Origin: JALNYB01 sp963676235
GTDB lineage: Archaea; Thermoplasmatota; Thermoplasmata; Methanomassiliicoccales; Methanomethylophilaceae
Direction: 5' to 3'
NCBI GenBank assembly: GCA_963676235.1
Contig: OY781044.1
Location: forward strand, 868,001 to 932,000
DNA: 64,000 bases
A model generated the notes under the pieces. It saw only the letters and a program-made list of their open reading frames with translations. It ran no database searches and was not told the DNA's origin. A program made the translations under genes and the position numbers. Shown piece after piece: positions 34,923 to 43,278 of the stretch (position 1 is the stretch's first letter; the number at the start of each line of letters is the position of its first letter).

Positions 34923-36086
34923 TTAATTCTTTCTGTTCTTAGAATTCTTGAATCTGTTCTTGACATAATTCAAAAGATTCATTCCGTTGATATCTATGCT
35001 CGACGGTCCAGAACGTACAAAGAACGTTTCAGTTTTTCCTTCCGTAAGGAATACAGGCGTATCGCTTTTCTTACAAACAACTCTCATGACACATTTTTCG
35101 TCAATGTCCACAAGTTTGAACGAGATGAATGGAAGAAATTCATTTCCGATCTGGCTGGAAATGAGATTAGTCATGTGCAGGTTCATCTTATCGCGATTGT
35201 CAAAGCTATTCTCATCTATACCGATGATTGTCCCATCATCTGAAACGCCAACAAGTAAGGTTCCGCCGTTGCTGTTAAGGAATGCGACCAACGTCTTCAG
35301 AATTGCTTTTTCCATTCTGGGATCCTTTTCGCCGGTTGCAAGATTCGTTCTCAGAGTGGATTTGTATTCTACATTCTCACTTTCTCCGTTTCTGATAGAT
35401 TTTCTGATCTCTTGGATATCATATTCATTGATACTTATGGTTCCAGGATTGGATTCCATATACTTTGTTACTGTGTATTTGAAAAGTCCGTTCTTTTTGT
35501 TAAGGTAGAAGAGGATAGAAACAAACAGTGCACCGATGACCATCGGTGCAAGTTCTGCCATGAATTCGTTTATTGTGAAATTAGGTTGATTCATGAGCAT
35601 TAGTACAACGTATTGAACAGTTTCCAAGATCGTGAATAATGACAGTGCCAGAGACAGAGATACAAAAGCGGTTAGAAATGGTTTTTCATCGCGTACTCCC
35701 GGTATCGTACTAAGAAGGGAATACGTCATGATCAGTCCTGCAAGACCTAAAGCTATGCCGAAGAGAAGATCTGCAATTGTATCGATAATATATCCGGTCA
35801 CGAACACTTTTCCTAACAGGAGAAGTATCATCAGAATGATCATTATGAAGATCATGAGGGGCGGGATATGAACAACCGTCTTGTCAGTGAACAAAGCATC
35901 TACAAGAGTGAATATCACAGGAATCGAAATGATGACGCAGACATAACTTTGAAAAAATAATCCGCCGATAAGGACTAAAATCGATACGATCAACAGGATT
36001 ATGTATGCAGCGTATAGTGATTTGGTGGTATATCTGTCACGTATATCGTGGGACACAAATTGACCAATGCCGTCTTTTTCTACCAT
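34923..36086 (-). CDS. Membrane protein with AlbA_2 (Schlafen-type) domain
   Basis: A 387-residue protein. The first 200 residues hold about six hydrophobic helices. The rest is an AlbA_2 domain: ESENVEYKSTLRTNLATGEK with the conserved Glu-Lys start, ILKTLVAFLNSNGGTLLVGV, DDGTIIGID and the C-terminal VMRVVCKKSDTPVFL followed by ETFFVRSGPSS. AlbA_2 domains are related to Schlafen cores and occur in putative transcription regulators and phage-defence proteins; a version tethered to a polytopic membrane domain is unusual. The start faces a divergent gene at 36205. Function cannot be told. Confidence 0.78.
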   Translation of the reverse strand: MVEKDGIGQFVSHDIRDRYTTKSLYAAYIILLIVSILVLIGGLFFQSYVCVIISIPVIFTLVDALFTDKTVVHIPPLMIFIMIILMILLLLGKVFVTGYIIDTIADLLFGIALGLAGLIMTYSLLSTIPGVRDEKPFLTAFVSLSLALSLFTILETVQYVVLMLMNQPNFTINEFMAELAPMVIGALFVSILFYLNKKNGLFKYTVTKYMESNPGTISINEYDIQEIRKSIRNGESENVEYKSTLRTNLATGEKDPRMEKAILKTLVAFLNSNGGTLLVGVSDDGTIIGIDENSFDNRDKMNLHMTNLISSQIGNEFLPFISFKLVDIDEKCVMRVVCKKSDTPVFLTEGKTETFFVRSGPSSIDINGMNLLNYVKNRFKNSKNRKN

Positions 36087-36204
36087 TGTTTGGTTATTGG
36101 GTGGTATATATTTATTTTAATCTGTATTTAAACCTTAAAAATGTTCTTCAGTTAAGGGAGACTATTAAATAATATAAGAGGGTCAGGTCTTTGGAGAAAT
36201 ATTC

Positions 36205-36561
36205 TTGGTAGGTCCTAGTACAAGCACAAGTTCATCGCAGAAAGTTTACAAACCATCCCCGAACAAACAGAACACGAGATCAAAATCGAGGTCTAGGGAC
36301 AGTGGAGCTAAACGTCAATCTATGTTGAACACGCATAAATTATCGCCTTTCAAGTATGATATGAATGATGTTTTGTCGAATTCAGCGATGGACCCCAACA
36401 AAGCTTCATCATTTTTGGCATCAGTTATTGCAAAAGCATCCCGTGTTTCTACCAAGGATGCAAAGGATTTTGCTAGGACATTCTTAGAAGAGGGAGACCT
36501 CACGAAAGAAGAGTACGATAGGATTTGCAGATTGATGGATAAGTATAGCAAGTACCGCTGA
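36205..36561 (+). CDS. Small basic protein of unknown function
   Basis: A 118-residue protein with no recognised family. The first 45 residues are disordered and rich in Ser, Lys and Arg (NTRSKSRSRDSGAKR), the rest is helical with KASRVSTKDAKDFARTFLEEGDLTKEEYDRICRLMDKY, a two-helix segment of EF-hand-like or helical-hairpin type. The start is a TTG with GGAGA about 8 bases upstream; the other two upstream frames stop early. The DUF296 gene follows 7 bases downstream, so the two are likely co-transcribed. A nucleic-acid-binding role is a guess from the charge. Confidence 0.55.
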   Translation: MVGPSTSTSSSQKVYKPSPNKQNTRSKSRSRDSGAKRQSMLNTHKLSPFKYDMNDVLSNSAMDPNKASSFLASVIAKASRVSTKDAKDFARTFLEEGDLTKEEYDRICRLMDKYSKYR

Positions 36562-36568
36562 TGATAGA

Positions 36569-37015
36569 ATGAAATACTCAGAGATGTCCGCAGGAAGGAT
36601 ATTCGTTCTCAGATTGGAAACGGGAGAGTTTCTTCACGAGGTCATCGAGAGTTTTGCACGCGAGCACGATATCAAAAGTGCCACAGTTACAATCGTGGGC
36701 GGTTGCAATGCAGGTTCTAAGATGGTCGTAGGCCCCAGACTTCCTATCGAATCTAATATTGATCCAATAGTATACACTGTTGAAGCACCTTCAGAGATAA
36801 CAGGTACAGGAACCGTGTTCTCAGATGAGAACGGGGATCCTATAATGCATATGCACGGCTCTGTCGGAAGGGATGGTCATTCTGTGACAGGATGTTTCCG
36901 TGCCGGAATAATTGTATGGCTTGTTTTGGAAGTAGTCATAAAAGAGATTGTCGGCAATGGTCCTTTGAGAAAAAAGGATCCACTTACAGGTTTTAAGATA
37001 CTCGAAATAGAGTGA
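36569..37015 (+). CDS. PPC/DUF296 domain protein
   Basis: A 148-residue single-domain protein of the plants-and-prokaryotes-conserved (PPC, DUF296) family. The core is FVLRLETGEFLHEVIESFA then IKSATVTIVGGCNAGSKMVVG and MHMHGSVGRDG, with the conserved His-containing loop that in related structures binds a metal. In bacteria and archaea these stand-alone trimers have no proven role; in plants the domain is attached to AT-hook DNA-binding proteins. It shares an operon with the small basic protein, which is suggestive of a DNA-linked pair, but this is inference. Confidence 0.85.
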   Translation: MKYSEMSAGRIFVLRLETGEFLHEVIESFAREHDIKSATVTIVGGCNAGSKMVVGPRLPIESNIDPIVYTVEAPSEITGTGTVFSDENGDPIMHMHGSVGRDGHSVTGCFRAGIIVWLVLEVVIKEIVGNGPLRKKDPLTGFKILEIE

Positions 37016-37017
37016 TT

Positions 37018-37365
37018 TTATCTTCTGTTGTAAGTGTCATCAAAACCATTGAAGACGTTATCTGCGTATTGATTCATGTGTGCGCTGTCCTGTTTATCGG
37101 GCACAATGAATCCGCTTAATGGATATTCCGTATCACAATACGGGCATCTGACATTTGGGCAATTTTGATTTGCTTTCACGCAGTATTTACACGCGACAGC
37201 TCTTGATTGGAATAAGCTGAATTCTTTTCCACACGTGGGGCAAAGGAATCTATGGGCTGCTACTTTCAGTTCTTTGCTGATTCCTGCAGCTTTTTCTTCA
37301 GGGGTGAGCCACATAGGAGCCTTAGGGGATATGGGTTGACTGTATGCAGGTGGATCATATGACAT
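37018..37365 (-). CDS. Zinc-ribbon protein of unknown function
   Basis: A 115-residue protein. After a disordered proline-rich start (PPAYSQPISPKAPMW) comes a zinc-binding region with FLCPTCGKEF, CKYC and CPNVRCPYCDTEYPLSG, giving two ribbons or one with an insertion. No function can be assigned. It ends 2 bases from the convergent DUF296 gene and starts directly after the GGGPS stop, so it is the last gene of the lipid operon UbiA-GGGPS. Its presence there may be coincidental. Confidence 0.6.
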   Translation of the reverse strand: MSYDPPAYSQPISPKAPMWLTPEEKAAGISKELKVAAHRFLCPTCGKEFSLFQSRAVACKYCVKANQNCPNVRCPYCDTEYPLSGFIVPDKQDSAHMNQYADNVFNGFDDTYNRR

Positions 37366-38106
37366 TTATAACACTCCCTTAGAAGCATTGACTACGGCCC
37401 TCAAGGTCGTGTCGTCAGAACATTTTTCAATGAAAGTTCCTGTAACAATTGCATTAGCACCCGCTTCTCTTGCAGCTTTGGCTGCTTCAGGTGTCCTGAT
37501 GCCTCCACCGATTATGAGAGGAATTGAAATTGCTTTTTTGACAGCAGAGATCATGGTCGGAGGTACAGGCATTCCTGCACCGCTTCCCGCCTCCAGATAT
37601 ACAAAGTCCATGCCTAGCATCTCGCAGGCAAGTGCGTATCCGACTGCTTTTTCTATTTCATCATGTTTGATGAGGTCTGCTTTTCCGACTTCTCCCACTT
37701 TCATTCCAGGTTCGATGATGATATATCCGAGTGAGATCGACTCTATTTTAAGTTTTTTAATGTATATTGCTGCGCTGGCCTGTGCTTTGATAACAAAGAA
37801 TGGATCTGCACTGTTGACCATGCTCATGAAGAATATGGAGTCAACATCACTCGAAAGGGCATTGGGCCCTCCGGGGAAGTAGATGGTGGGAAGCCCAGAA
37901 GCTGCTTTAATCGCTTTTGCGGTGGAACTGAGATTTTCATCGGTGATACCCGTGGAACCGCCGATCATTATCGCATCTGTTCCCGCCTCCTTGATCTTGT
38001 ATGCAAGTTTTCCTGCTTCTTCGCTGGTTTGTTTGTCAGGGTCTAAGAGAGCAAGATGTAATGTGCCATTTTTCATCTTATCGAGGAGATATTCTTTTAC
38101 TGTCAT
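37366..38106 (-). CDS. Geranylgeranylglyceryl phosphate synthase
   Basis: A 246-residue (beta/alpha)8 prenyltransferase that makes the first ether bond of archaeal lipids, joining geranylgeranyl diphosphate to sn-glycerol-1-phosphate. The opening LHLALLDPDKQTSEEAGKLA, the phosphate-binding IIGGGIRTPEAAKAAREAGA and VTGTFIEK, and YIIIEPGMKVGEVGKADLI together identify it. Length is normal. It overlaps the UbiA-type enzyme by 4 bases, which makes the second ether bond, so two consecutive pathway steps are translationally coupled. Confidence 0.95.
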   Translation of the reverse strand: MTVKEYLLDKMKNGTLHLALLDPDKQTSEEAGKLAYKIKEAGTDAIMIGGSTGITDENLSSTAKAIKAASGLPTIYFPGGPNALSSDVDSIFFMSMVNSADPFFVIKAQASAAIYIKKLKIESISLGYIIIEPGMKVGEVGKADLIKHDEIEKAVGYALACEMLGMDFVYLEAGSGAGMPVPPTMISAVKKAISIPLIIGGGIRTPEAAKAAREAGANAIVTGTFIEKCSDDTTLRAVVNASKGVL

Positions 38107-38921
38107 TGGATAACACCCAATATAAACGCTACCAGCGCGATCATCATTGCGATCTTTGCTAGTTTTTCTGCTTTATGCGCGTCTTTGAAAACAATCATAG
38201 ATACATATATAAAGATTGCATCGGCAACAAATACAATACAATACATCCATCCGAATGTATGGTCCAAAATAGGCCAGATGCTTAGCACAGGGCCTGCAAT
38301 AAAGAATATACTAGCAATTATTGATGCATTTTTCACTCCGATAGACATGGGGAGAGTTTTTCTCTCTCCTTTATCGGATGCCACATCTTCAATGTCTTTT
38401 GCAATCTCACGGCCGACACTTACCAACATAGCCATCGCGGCTATGATATAATTAGATTCAATGTGATTGACAACTGATGCACCGAACAAGAATACCATTC
38501 CCGTAAGTATTGCTATTGTCAAGTTTCCGATGAATCCTCTCTGTTTCAAAACGGTCTCATATCCGATCATTAAAAGTGCAGCTATAAGGACGGTCGCAGT
38601 CGTTTCCAAGTTTCCGAGAAAGAACGAGATTATTACTGCCATGCTCAATCCAATTATTCCGAGATACAGTGCTGTTCTCGGAGAAATCTCCTTCATTGGA
38701 ATAGGTCTGTTCGGATGTCCGATCACATCTATCTCACGGTCAATGTAATCGTTAAGAGAATTGCCGCCTGCGATAAAGGCGATAACAACAAAACAAGCTG
38801 CAATCAGCTCAGGTACGTAATTCTGGATATCAAAACCGATAGCTATGAAAGCACCGATGACGACACCTAGGATGCCCATCACACCGTTTCCAAATCGGAA
38901 TAGTCTGAGATACTTGTTCAC
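38103..38921 (-). CDS. Digeranylgeranylglyceryl phosphate synthase (UbiA family)
   Basis: A 272-residue membrane prenyltransferase. The first aspartate-rich motif NDYIDREIDVIGHPNRPIP and second motif KDIEDVASDKGERKTLPM are those of the archaeal UbiA subfamily that adds the second geranylgeranyl chain. About eight membrane helices are visible. The frame extends to ATG 38996, but a TATA-like AAATATTATT on the minus strand near 38970 would start transcription near 38945, and KYLRLFRFGNGVMG is the family N terminus, so the GTG at 38921 is preferred. Operon with the preceding pathway enzyme. Confidence 0.9.
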   Translation of the reverse strand: MNKYLRLFRFGNGVMGILGVVIGAFIAIGFDIQNYVPELIAACFVVIAFIAGGNSLNDYIDREIDVIGHPNRPIPMKEISPRTALYLGIIGLSMAVIISFFLGNLETTATVLIAALLMIGYETVLKQRGFIGNLTIAILTGMVFLFGASVVNHIESNYIIAAMAMLVSVGREIAKDIEDVASDKGERKTLPMSIGVKNASIIASIFFIAGPVLSIWPILDHTFGWMYCIVFVADAIFIYVSMIVFKDAHKAEKLAKIAMMIALVAFILGVIQ

Positions 38922-39236
38922 TTTTCCGGAGATGATATGACGATTGAAATAGTTAGTGTTTCGGACATCAAAAATAATATTTATTGACGCACTCATTGGA
39001 AAATCTGGAGAGAAGTCAAAAGCATATCGTCCGTGTTGGGTTTCAATATAATGTACGTAGTACCACGTTAACAGTTATCTGGTCATTCAATGATCAAAGT
39101 CTAAATTCCAGACATAATTGCGGATATTTTGACATATGGGCCGTCTCTATTAAGAAGAATTTTCACCAGGTCATCTTAATAAAGGTCAATATTATAGTTG
39201 ATATGACCATTGAAAAATCTCAAATGTTTGTCAGAT
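38922..39236. other. Intergenic between UbiA gene and trmG10
   Basis: This 315-base region holds the UbiA promoter and the 3' flank of the radA-trmG10 operon. An open frame on the plus strand crosses it but runs on into trmG10 antisense and has no family signature, so it is treated as chance. No RNA gene recognised. Confidence 0.4.
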
Positions 39237-40259
39237 TTAGTGACGGCCTATATTATGGAATATATGATAATGTCTGGATAAGGAACCATGTACGTATTGA
39301 GCGTAGACATTTTCGAGTTCCATGGTATTGCAAGATATTGTATGCGGAAGTACGATTCCAGCTCTACCTTTAGGTGTAAGGACCTTTGGGATCGCGTGCA
39401 TAGCACGATCGTATATATGATTGATATTCTCTCCACCGGTTTTGGTCGATCTTCCATATGGAGGGTCTGTTGCCACGGCATCAATGTCGCTGAATCTGTC
39501 CGCTATATCTGAGATATCCATTGTTTCGAAATCCTTCAATTTGAGGCCATAGAATTCCATGTTCTCCTGACATCCTATTATCATCTCCTCATCAAAATCA
39601 GTGGCAATCGCATGCATACCCATTTCTGCTGCTTCGATGACGATTCCACCTGTGCCACAGAACGGATCAAGAACGGTACCTCCGCGCTTTACGCCGGTAA
39701 GATTGATCAGTGCTCTTGCATATCTGGGGTGAAGTGATATAGGGGAGAAGAACGGTCTTTCTCCGACTTTTCTTTTTTCAAGGAGATCATTATCGGTGAC
39801 TCTTTCTTCGATATACAAGTGGATCTTATCGCACATCTGCATACGAACTATCGTGTCTGGTTCTTTTAGGTTTACCGTATTGTATTTTGACAATAATCCA
39901 CCGATATCTCTGATTATTTTCTGAGAATCGACATCTTTCATCAGTCCTTGGAATCTTTTTGCTTTGATCGCGAAGGATCCTTCGGGTAATTCAGAATTTG
40001 AAAGGTTAGAAGTATCGTCTGGGTCATATGAGCCCAAGTATCTTCCCATGCTGTGAGTAAGAGCTATGCGATCTGCGATGGTGTTGAGACATTCGTAAGG
40101 GAATGATGCGATCAGATATCCGGGTCCGCTACCTATTATATCATAATCTTCGGTTTCGGATTCAATGCATCTTATTGCTTCCGCTAATGGCATATCCTTC
40201 GATTCGCCCGATAATTCGAAAAAGAAATTGGGGTTCACGGGAACCCCTTTAAGTTTCAA
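39237..40259 (-). CDS. trmG10: tRNA (guanine-10-N2) dimethyltransferase
   Basis: A 340-residue methyltransferase with an N-terminal THUMP-like region and a C-terminal Rossmann-fold methylase. The SAM site is VLDPFCGTGGIVIEAAE and the catalytic motif ATDPPYGRSTKTGG is the D-PPY-x type used for base amino groups. PFFSPISLHPRYARALINL is typical of the Trm-G10/COG1041 family, which makes m2(2)G10 in tRNA. The TTG start overlaps the radA stop (TTGA), so the two are coupled. Length normal. Activity inferred from family only. Confidence 0.88.
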   Translation of the reverse strand: MKLKGVPVNPNFFFELSGESKDMPLAEAIRCIESETEDYDIIGSGPGYLIASFPYECLNTIADRIALTHSMGRYLGSYDPDDTSNLSNSELPEGSFAIKAKRFQGLMKDVDSQKIIRDIGGLLSKYNTVNLKEPDTIVRMQMCDKIHLYIEERVTDNDLLEKRKVGERPFFSPISLHPRYARALINLTGVKRGGTVLDPFCGTGGIVIEAAEMGMHAIATDFDEEMIIGCQENMEFYGLKLKDFETMDISDIADRFSDIDAVATDPPYGRSTKTGGENINHIYDRAMHAIPKVLTPKGRAGIVLPHTISCNTMELENVYAQYVHGSLSRHYHIFHNIGRH

Positions 40260-41197
40260 TCCTTAATACCATCTTCGGTTACCGTGAAAACGGCTTCGCC
40301 TTCTGGTAAATTAGGTGAGTCGATGAGTCTTGCGATCCTTTTTCCGGCTTTTCCTTTTCTCAGGTAGATACGGAATGTGGCGGTATGCCCTACGATATGT
40401 CCGCCGATCGGCCTTGTCGGATCTCCGAAAAATGCATCAGGTTTTGCTGCGACCTGGTTCGTAACTGCGATGACCGCATTATTAAGGGTCGCGAAGTTCA
40501 GTAGGTCATGCATATGACGATTGAGTATCTGCTGTCTTTCTGCCAGTGCTCCTCTTCCCAGGTATTCTGCTCTGAAATGTGAAGTCAGCGAATCGACGAT
40601 CATCAGTCTTACTTTCGTAGTTTGTGCGAGTTCCAAGGCTTTGTCGACCAAAAGTACCTGATGCTGCGAGTTGAATGCTCTTGCAACATGGATTCTTTTC
40701 AATACAGTGTCGGGATCCACTCCCAAGTATGTTGCCATCTGAATGACCCTTTCTGGTCTGAAGGTGTTTTCTGTATCGATTATTATGACATCTGAATCCA
40801 ATCCCCCCATCTCTTCGGGCAGGGTTGCATTTACTGCAAGCTGGAAACAAACTTGAGTCTTGCAACTTCCGAATTCACCGAACATCTCAACGATTGACTG
40901 GCTTTCCAATCCTCCACCCATGAGTTCATCGAAAGCTTTCGATCCAGTTGTAAGTTTTTTTACTGCCTTACGGCGTTCAAGTACGCTGTCTCCAGTTTCG
41001 AATCCGCCAATGTCTGCGCAAAGTTTTGCGCCCTCTATAATATCCATTGCTTTCTTCTCACCGATCTCGCAGGTCTCTGCAAGATCTTTTGGTGCTGCAA
41101 CGGCTATGGTCATTAATTCACTGTACCCTGCTTCACGGAGTTTTTCTGCTATGGCTGGCCCCACTCCAGGTATATCTTCTAGGGTTTTTTTGGACAT
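40256..41197 (-). CDS. radA: DNA repair and recombination protein RadA
   Basis: A 313-residue archaeal RecA/Rad51 homologue that forms filaments on single-stranded DNA. An N-terminal helix-hairpin-helix domain (LEDIPGVGPAIAEKLREAGY) precedes the ATPase core. The Walker A is GEFGSCKTQ, with Cys in place of the usual Gly before Lys; Walker B is VRLMIVDSLTSHFR, and the L2 region AVTNQVAAKPD is present, followed by PIGGHIVGHTATFRIYLRKG. All other elements are normal. It leads the radA-trmG10 operon. Confidence 0.95.
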   Translation of the reverse strand: MSKKTLEDIPGVGPAIAEKLREAGYSELMTIAVAAPKDLAETCEIGEKKAMDIIEGAKLCADIGGFETGDSVLERRKAVKKLTTGSKAFDELMGGGLESQSIVEMFGEFGSCKTQVCFQLAVNATLPEEMGGLDSDVIIIDTENTFRPERVIQMATYLGVDPDTVLKRIHVARAFNSQHQVLLVDKALELAQTTKVRLMIVDSLTSHFRAEYLGRGALAERQQILNRHMHDLLNFATLNNAVIAVTNQVAAKPDAFFGDPTRPIGGHIVGHTATFRIYLRKGKAGKRIARLIDSPNLPEGEAVFTVTEDGIKD

Positions 41198-41302
41198 TGG
41201 TAATCACTAAATCTCATTACGTTTCTTTGAGTATTTAAGACGAATTAGGGGGTCACTGAATCAGCCGAAAGTACGATTTTTCAGTCGCGTACAATATAAA
41301 CG

Positions 41303-41310
41303 TTTATATT
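41303..41310 (+). promoter_or_regulatory. TATA box of the gene at 41334
   Basis: TTTATATT lies about 26 bases before the ATG, the same box and spacing as before the gene at 28725. A leaderless message is expected. Confidence 0.5.
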
Positions 41311-41333
41311 GGTGTGTTAGAATCTGCACATTG

Positions 41334-41708
41334 ATGGCAAAGAAGAAGAGACGCATAACGGAAGAATCCGAGGAGCAGTACGAGTTCGTTCCCGAAGAGT
41401 TCGATGAACGTGAATTCATTCTCAAAGATATTTACGGAACAAAAGTATTGTTCGTTGTAACTATATTGGCTGTCATTGTAGGACTCATAGCAGCTTTGAT
41501 ATGCGCATATGTTGATGCGTCATGGGCTTGGATGGTTGCGACACTTATATCGTTCGCAACGGTTCTGGGTATGAAGAAGTTACTGATGGTAATGGGCTTC
41601 AGGGTAGATCTTCTAGAGACAAAGACCATGATAGGAAATTACCTAATGTTCCTTTGTCTGGCTTTGGGATGTTGCATTGTATTCATGAATGCACCGTTTT
41701 TCACGTAA
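41334..41708 (+). CDS. Conserved membrane protein of unknown function
   Basis: A 124-residue protein. The N-terminal 35 residues are charged and acidic (KKKRRITEESEEQYEFVPEEF), then three hydrophobic helices follow: VLFVVTILAVIVGLIAALIC, WAWMVATLISFATVLG and YLMFLCLALGCCIVFM. I do not recognise a named family; similar small acidic-then-membrane proteins are common in archaea. The preceding TTG is in frame, but the TATA box fits the ATG at 41334. It stands alone between radA and the convergent cca gene. Confidence 0.65.
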   Translation: MAKKKRRITEESEEQYEFVPEEFDEREFILKDIYGTKVLFVVTILAVIVGLIAALICAYVDASWAWMVATLISFATVLGMKKLLMVMGFRVDLLETKTMIGNYLMFLCLALGCCIVFMNAPFFT

Positions 41709-41749
41709 AACTATTTTTTTAACTTATTTCAGTGATTCGGTGAATCTTT

Positions 41750-43072
41750 TTAAATTTCCCAGCTTTGTTTGGGATCCATCAATTCTGTCAGCAGAAGTGG
41801 ATTCGTGTCCCTCAACGAGGATTCATGGTCGCGAATTTTCATTGTATTGGGATCTATTTCTCTGCCGATGCCGGATATTGCAGCTTCGTCGGTAAGCATT
41901 TCCTGAGCTGTGAAGTACATCCTTTCTGCTATAACATTCCAGCATCCATCTTCTACAAATGGGTCTCCGAATTCATTCTTCTTCCATTTAGATAGAAACG
42001 AGTCTGCGGATTTAACCCATACAGGAGGTCCGATATGTTTGTACGTCTTGGAAAGAATATCACGTTCCAATTCGAATGCTATTTCTAAGGTTTTATTGTT
42101 CATATCATGAACGCAACGAAGTACATTGTAGTCGAAATCATTAAGTTTCTTGGCCAACGCATTCTGTGTCTTCCATAGCTGAGAGTAAAGGTTATCTTCG
42201 ATTGTGTCTGGTCTTTTGAAGACAACAGTGATGATTCTAGAGCCGTCAATGTTTGCTTTTTCTTGTAATTCTTCTTTAGATAGAGGTTTTCTATCGACAG
42301 GGAAGAAGAATTTCTTCGAAGGTGAAGCAAGATATGCTCTTGCTGCGATCATGAATAGTGCCAGAGTATCTATATGGACCGCTGAGGCTACGTTGCGTCT
42401 CTGATCCACAGGGTCGTATACGACCAGAGGTCCAACCATCGGCGGACCTTTTTTATCTATAGAGAGCGTCGTTCCTTCTTTCCATTCTGTTGCGCCTTCA
42501 AGCACTTTTATGAAGCTGCCGTAGTGGACGATCAGCAGTTCACACAGATATCCGGAGAATCCTCTTGTATTGGGTTCTGCTCCATATGTTCCGATGCCTT
42601 TCATGAATTTTTTCAGCAGACGGGTCTGATCCTTCTGTTCATCGGTCATATGTGTAAGTATGTAATTTGTATGGAATGGTGTCCTGTCTACGGCAGTTTG
42701 CAGTTTATCTGTATTTACCAGATCATAACTTGGAACCAGATCCACATCGATTCCTTCGTAAACTCCTCTGGTGTAGGGATGTTCGGAATATTTACGGATG
42801 CCATGAAGGAGATCCTCTCCTATCCTCAGTCCCGTGTCTTCCAGTTCTTTGCGGGGAGTATTCTCTGGGAATAAAATGAAAAAGTCAAGATCGGGTTTGG
42901 AAAGGAACGTTCCCTTTGCAAAAGAACCAACAAATCTTACTTGTATGTTTAGGCCGTGATCCGAAATATATTTTAGAACGAGTTTTTTCAGATGTTCGGC
43001 TGTATCGGTTATCGATCTTACTTCATCGGAAGTAGGTCTTATCATTTCCAATACTTCAGATTCGACACTCAT
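41750..43072 (-). CDS. cca: CCA-adding enzyme (archaeal class I)
   Basis: A 440-residue tRNA nucleotidyltransferase that builds the CCA 3' end without a template. The nucleotidyltransferase active site is FVGSFAKGTFLSKPDLDFFILFP, with the catalytic Asp pair, and YEGIDVDLVPSYDLV supplies the third carboxylate. TRLLKKFMKGIGTYGAEPNTRGFSGYL is the archaeal class I signature. None of the five tRNA genes in this window encodes CCA, so the enzyme is needed for all of them. Length normal. It has its own promoter divergent from the transglutaminase gene. Confidence 0.95.
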   Translation of the reverse strand: MSVESEVLEMIRPTSDEVRSITDTAEHLKKLVLKYISDHGLNIQVRFVGSFAKGTFLSKPDLDFFILFPENTPRKELEDTGLRIGEDLLHGIRKYSEHPYTRGVYEGIDVDLVPSYDLVNTDKLQTAVDRTPFHTNYILTHMTDEQKDQTRLLKKFMKGIGTYGAEPNTRGFSGYLCELLIVHYGSFIKVLEGATEWKEGTTLSIDKKGPPMVGPLVVYDPVDQRRNVASAVHIDTLALFMIAARAYLASPSKKFFFPVDRKPLSKEELQEKANIDGSRIITVVFKRPDTIEDNLYSQLWKTQNALAKKLNDFDYNVLRCVHDMNNKTLEIAFELERDILSKTYKHIGPPVWVKSADSFLSKWKKNEFGDPFVEDGCWNVIAERMYFTAQEMLTDEAAISGIGREIDPNTMKIRDHESSLRDTNPLLLTELMDPKQSWEI

Positions 43073-43241
43073 TGTGTGAACATGGACGTTTAGAATTTAA
43101 GCATTGTCCATCGCAGCCGATAGGTCAATTTGTTCATTGACATGTATTATATACAATGGTGTTAGAAATATTGTTCTTCATTTATAAGACACGCTGTCGC
43201 ATATATCTGATATATAATGATGCTGGGTCTTCGTTCCCCTA

Positions 43242-43250
43242 TTTATAAAT
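43242..43250 (+). promoter_or_regulatory. TATA box of the transglutaminase-like gene
   Basis: TTTATAAAT at 43242-43250 would start transcription near 43275, three or so bases before the ATG at 43279. This decides the start of that gene in favour of 43279 over the upstream GTG at 43258. Confidence 0.5.
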
Positions 43251-43278
43251 ATAGACGGTGGCGTATATCTCAATCGAG

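Noticed and set aside
38984..39373. Open frame of 129 codons on the plus strand between the UbiA gene and trmG10
   Set aside because: Its 3' half is antisense to the conserved end of trmG10, its composition is not protein-like and no ribosome-binding site is seen.
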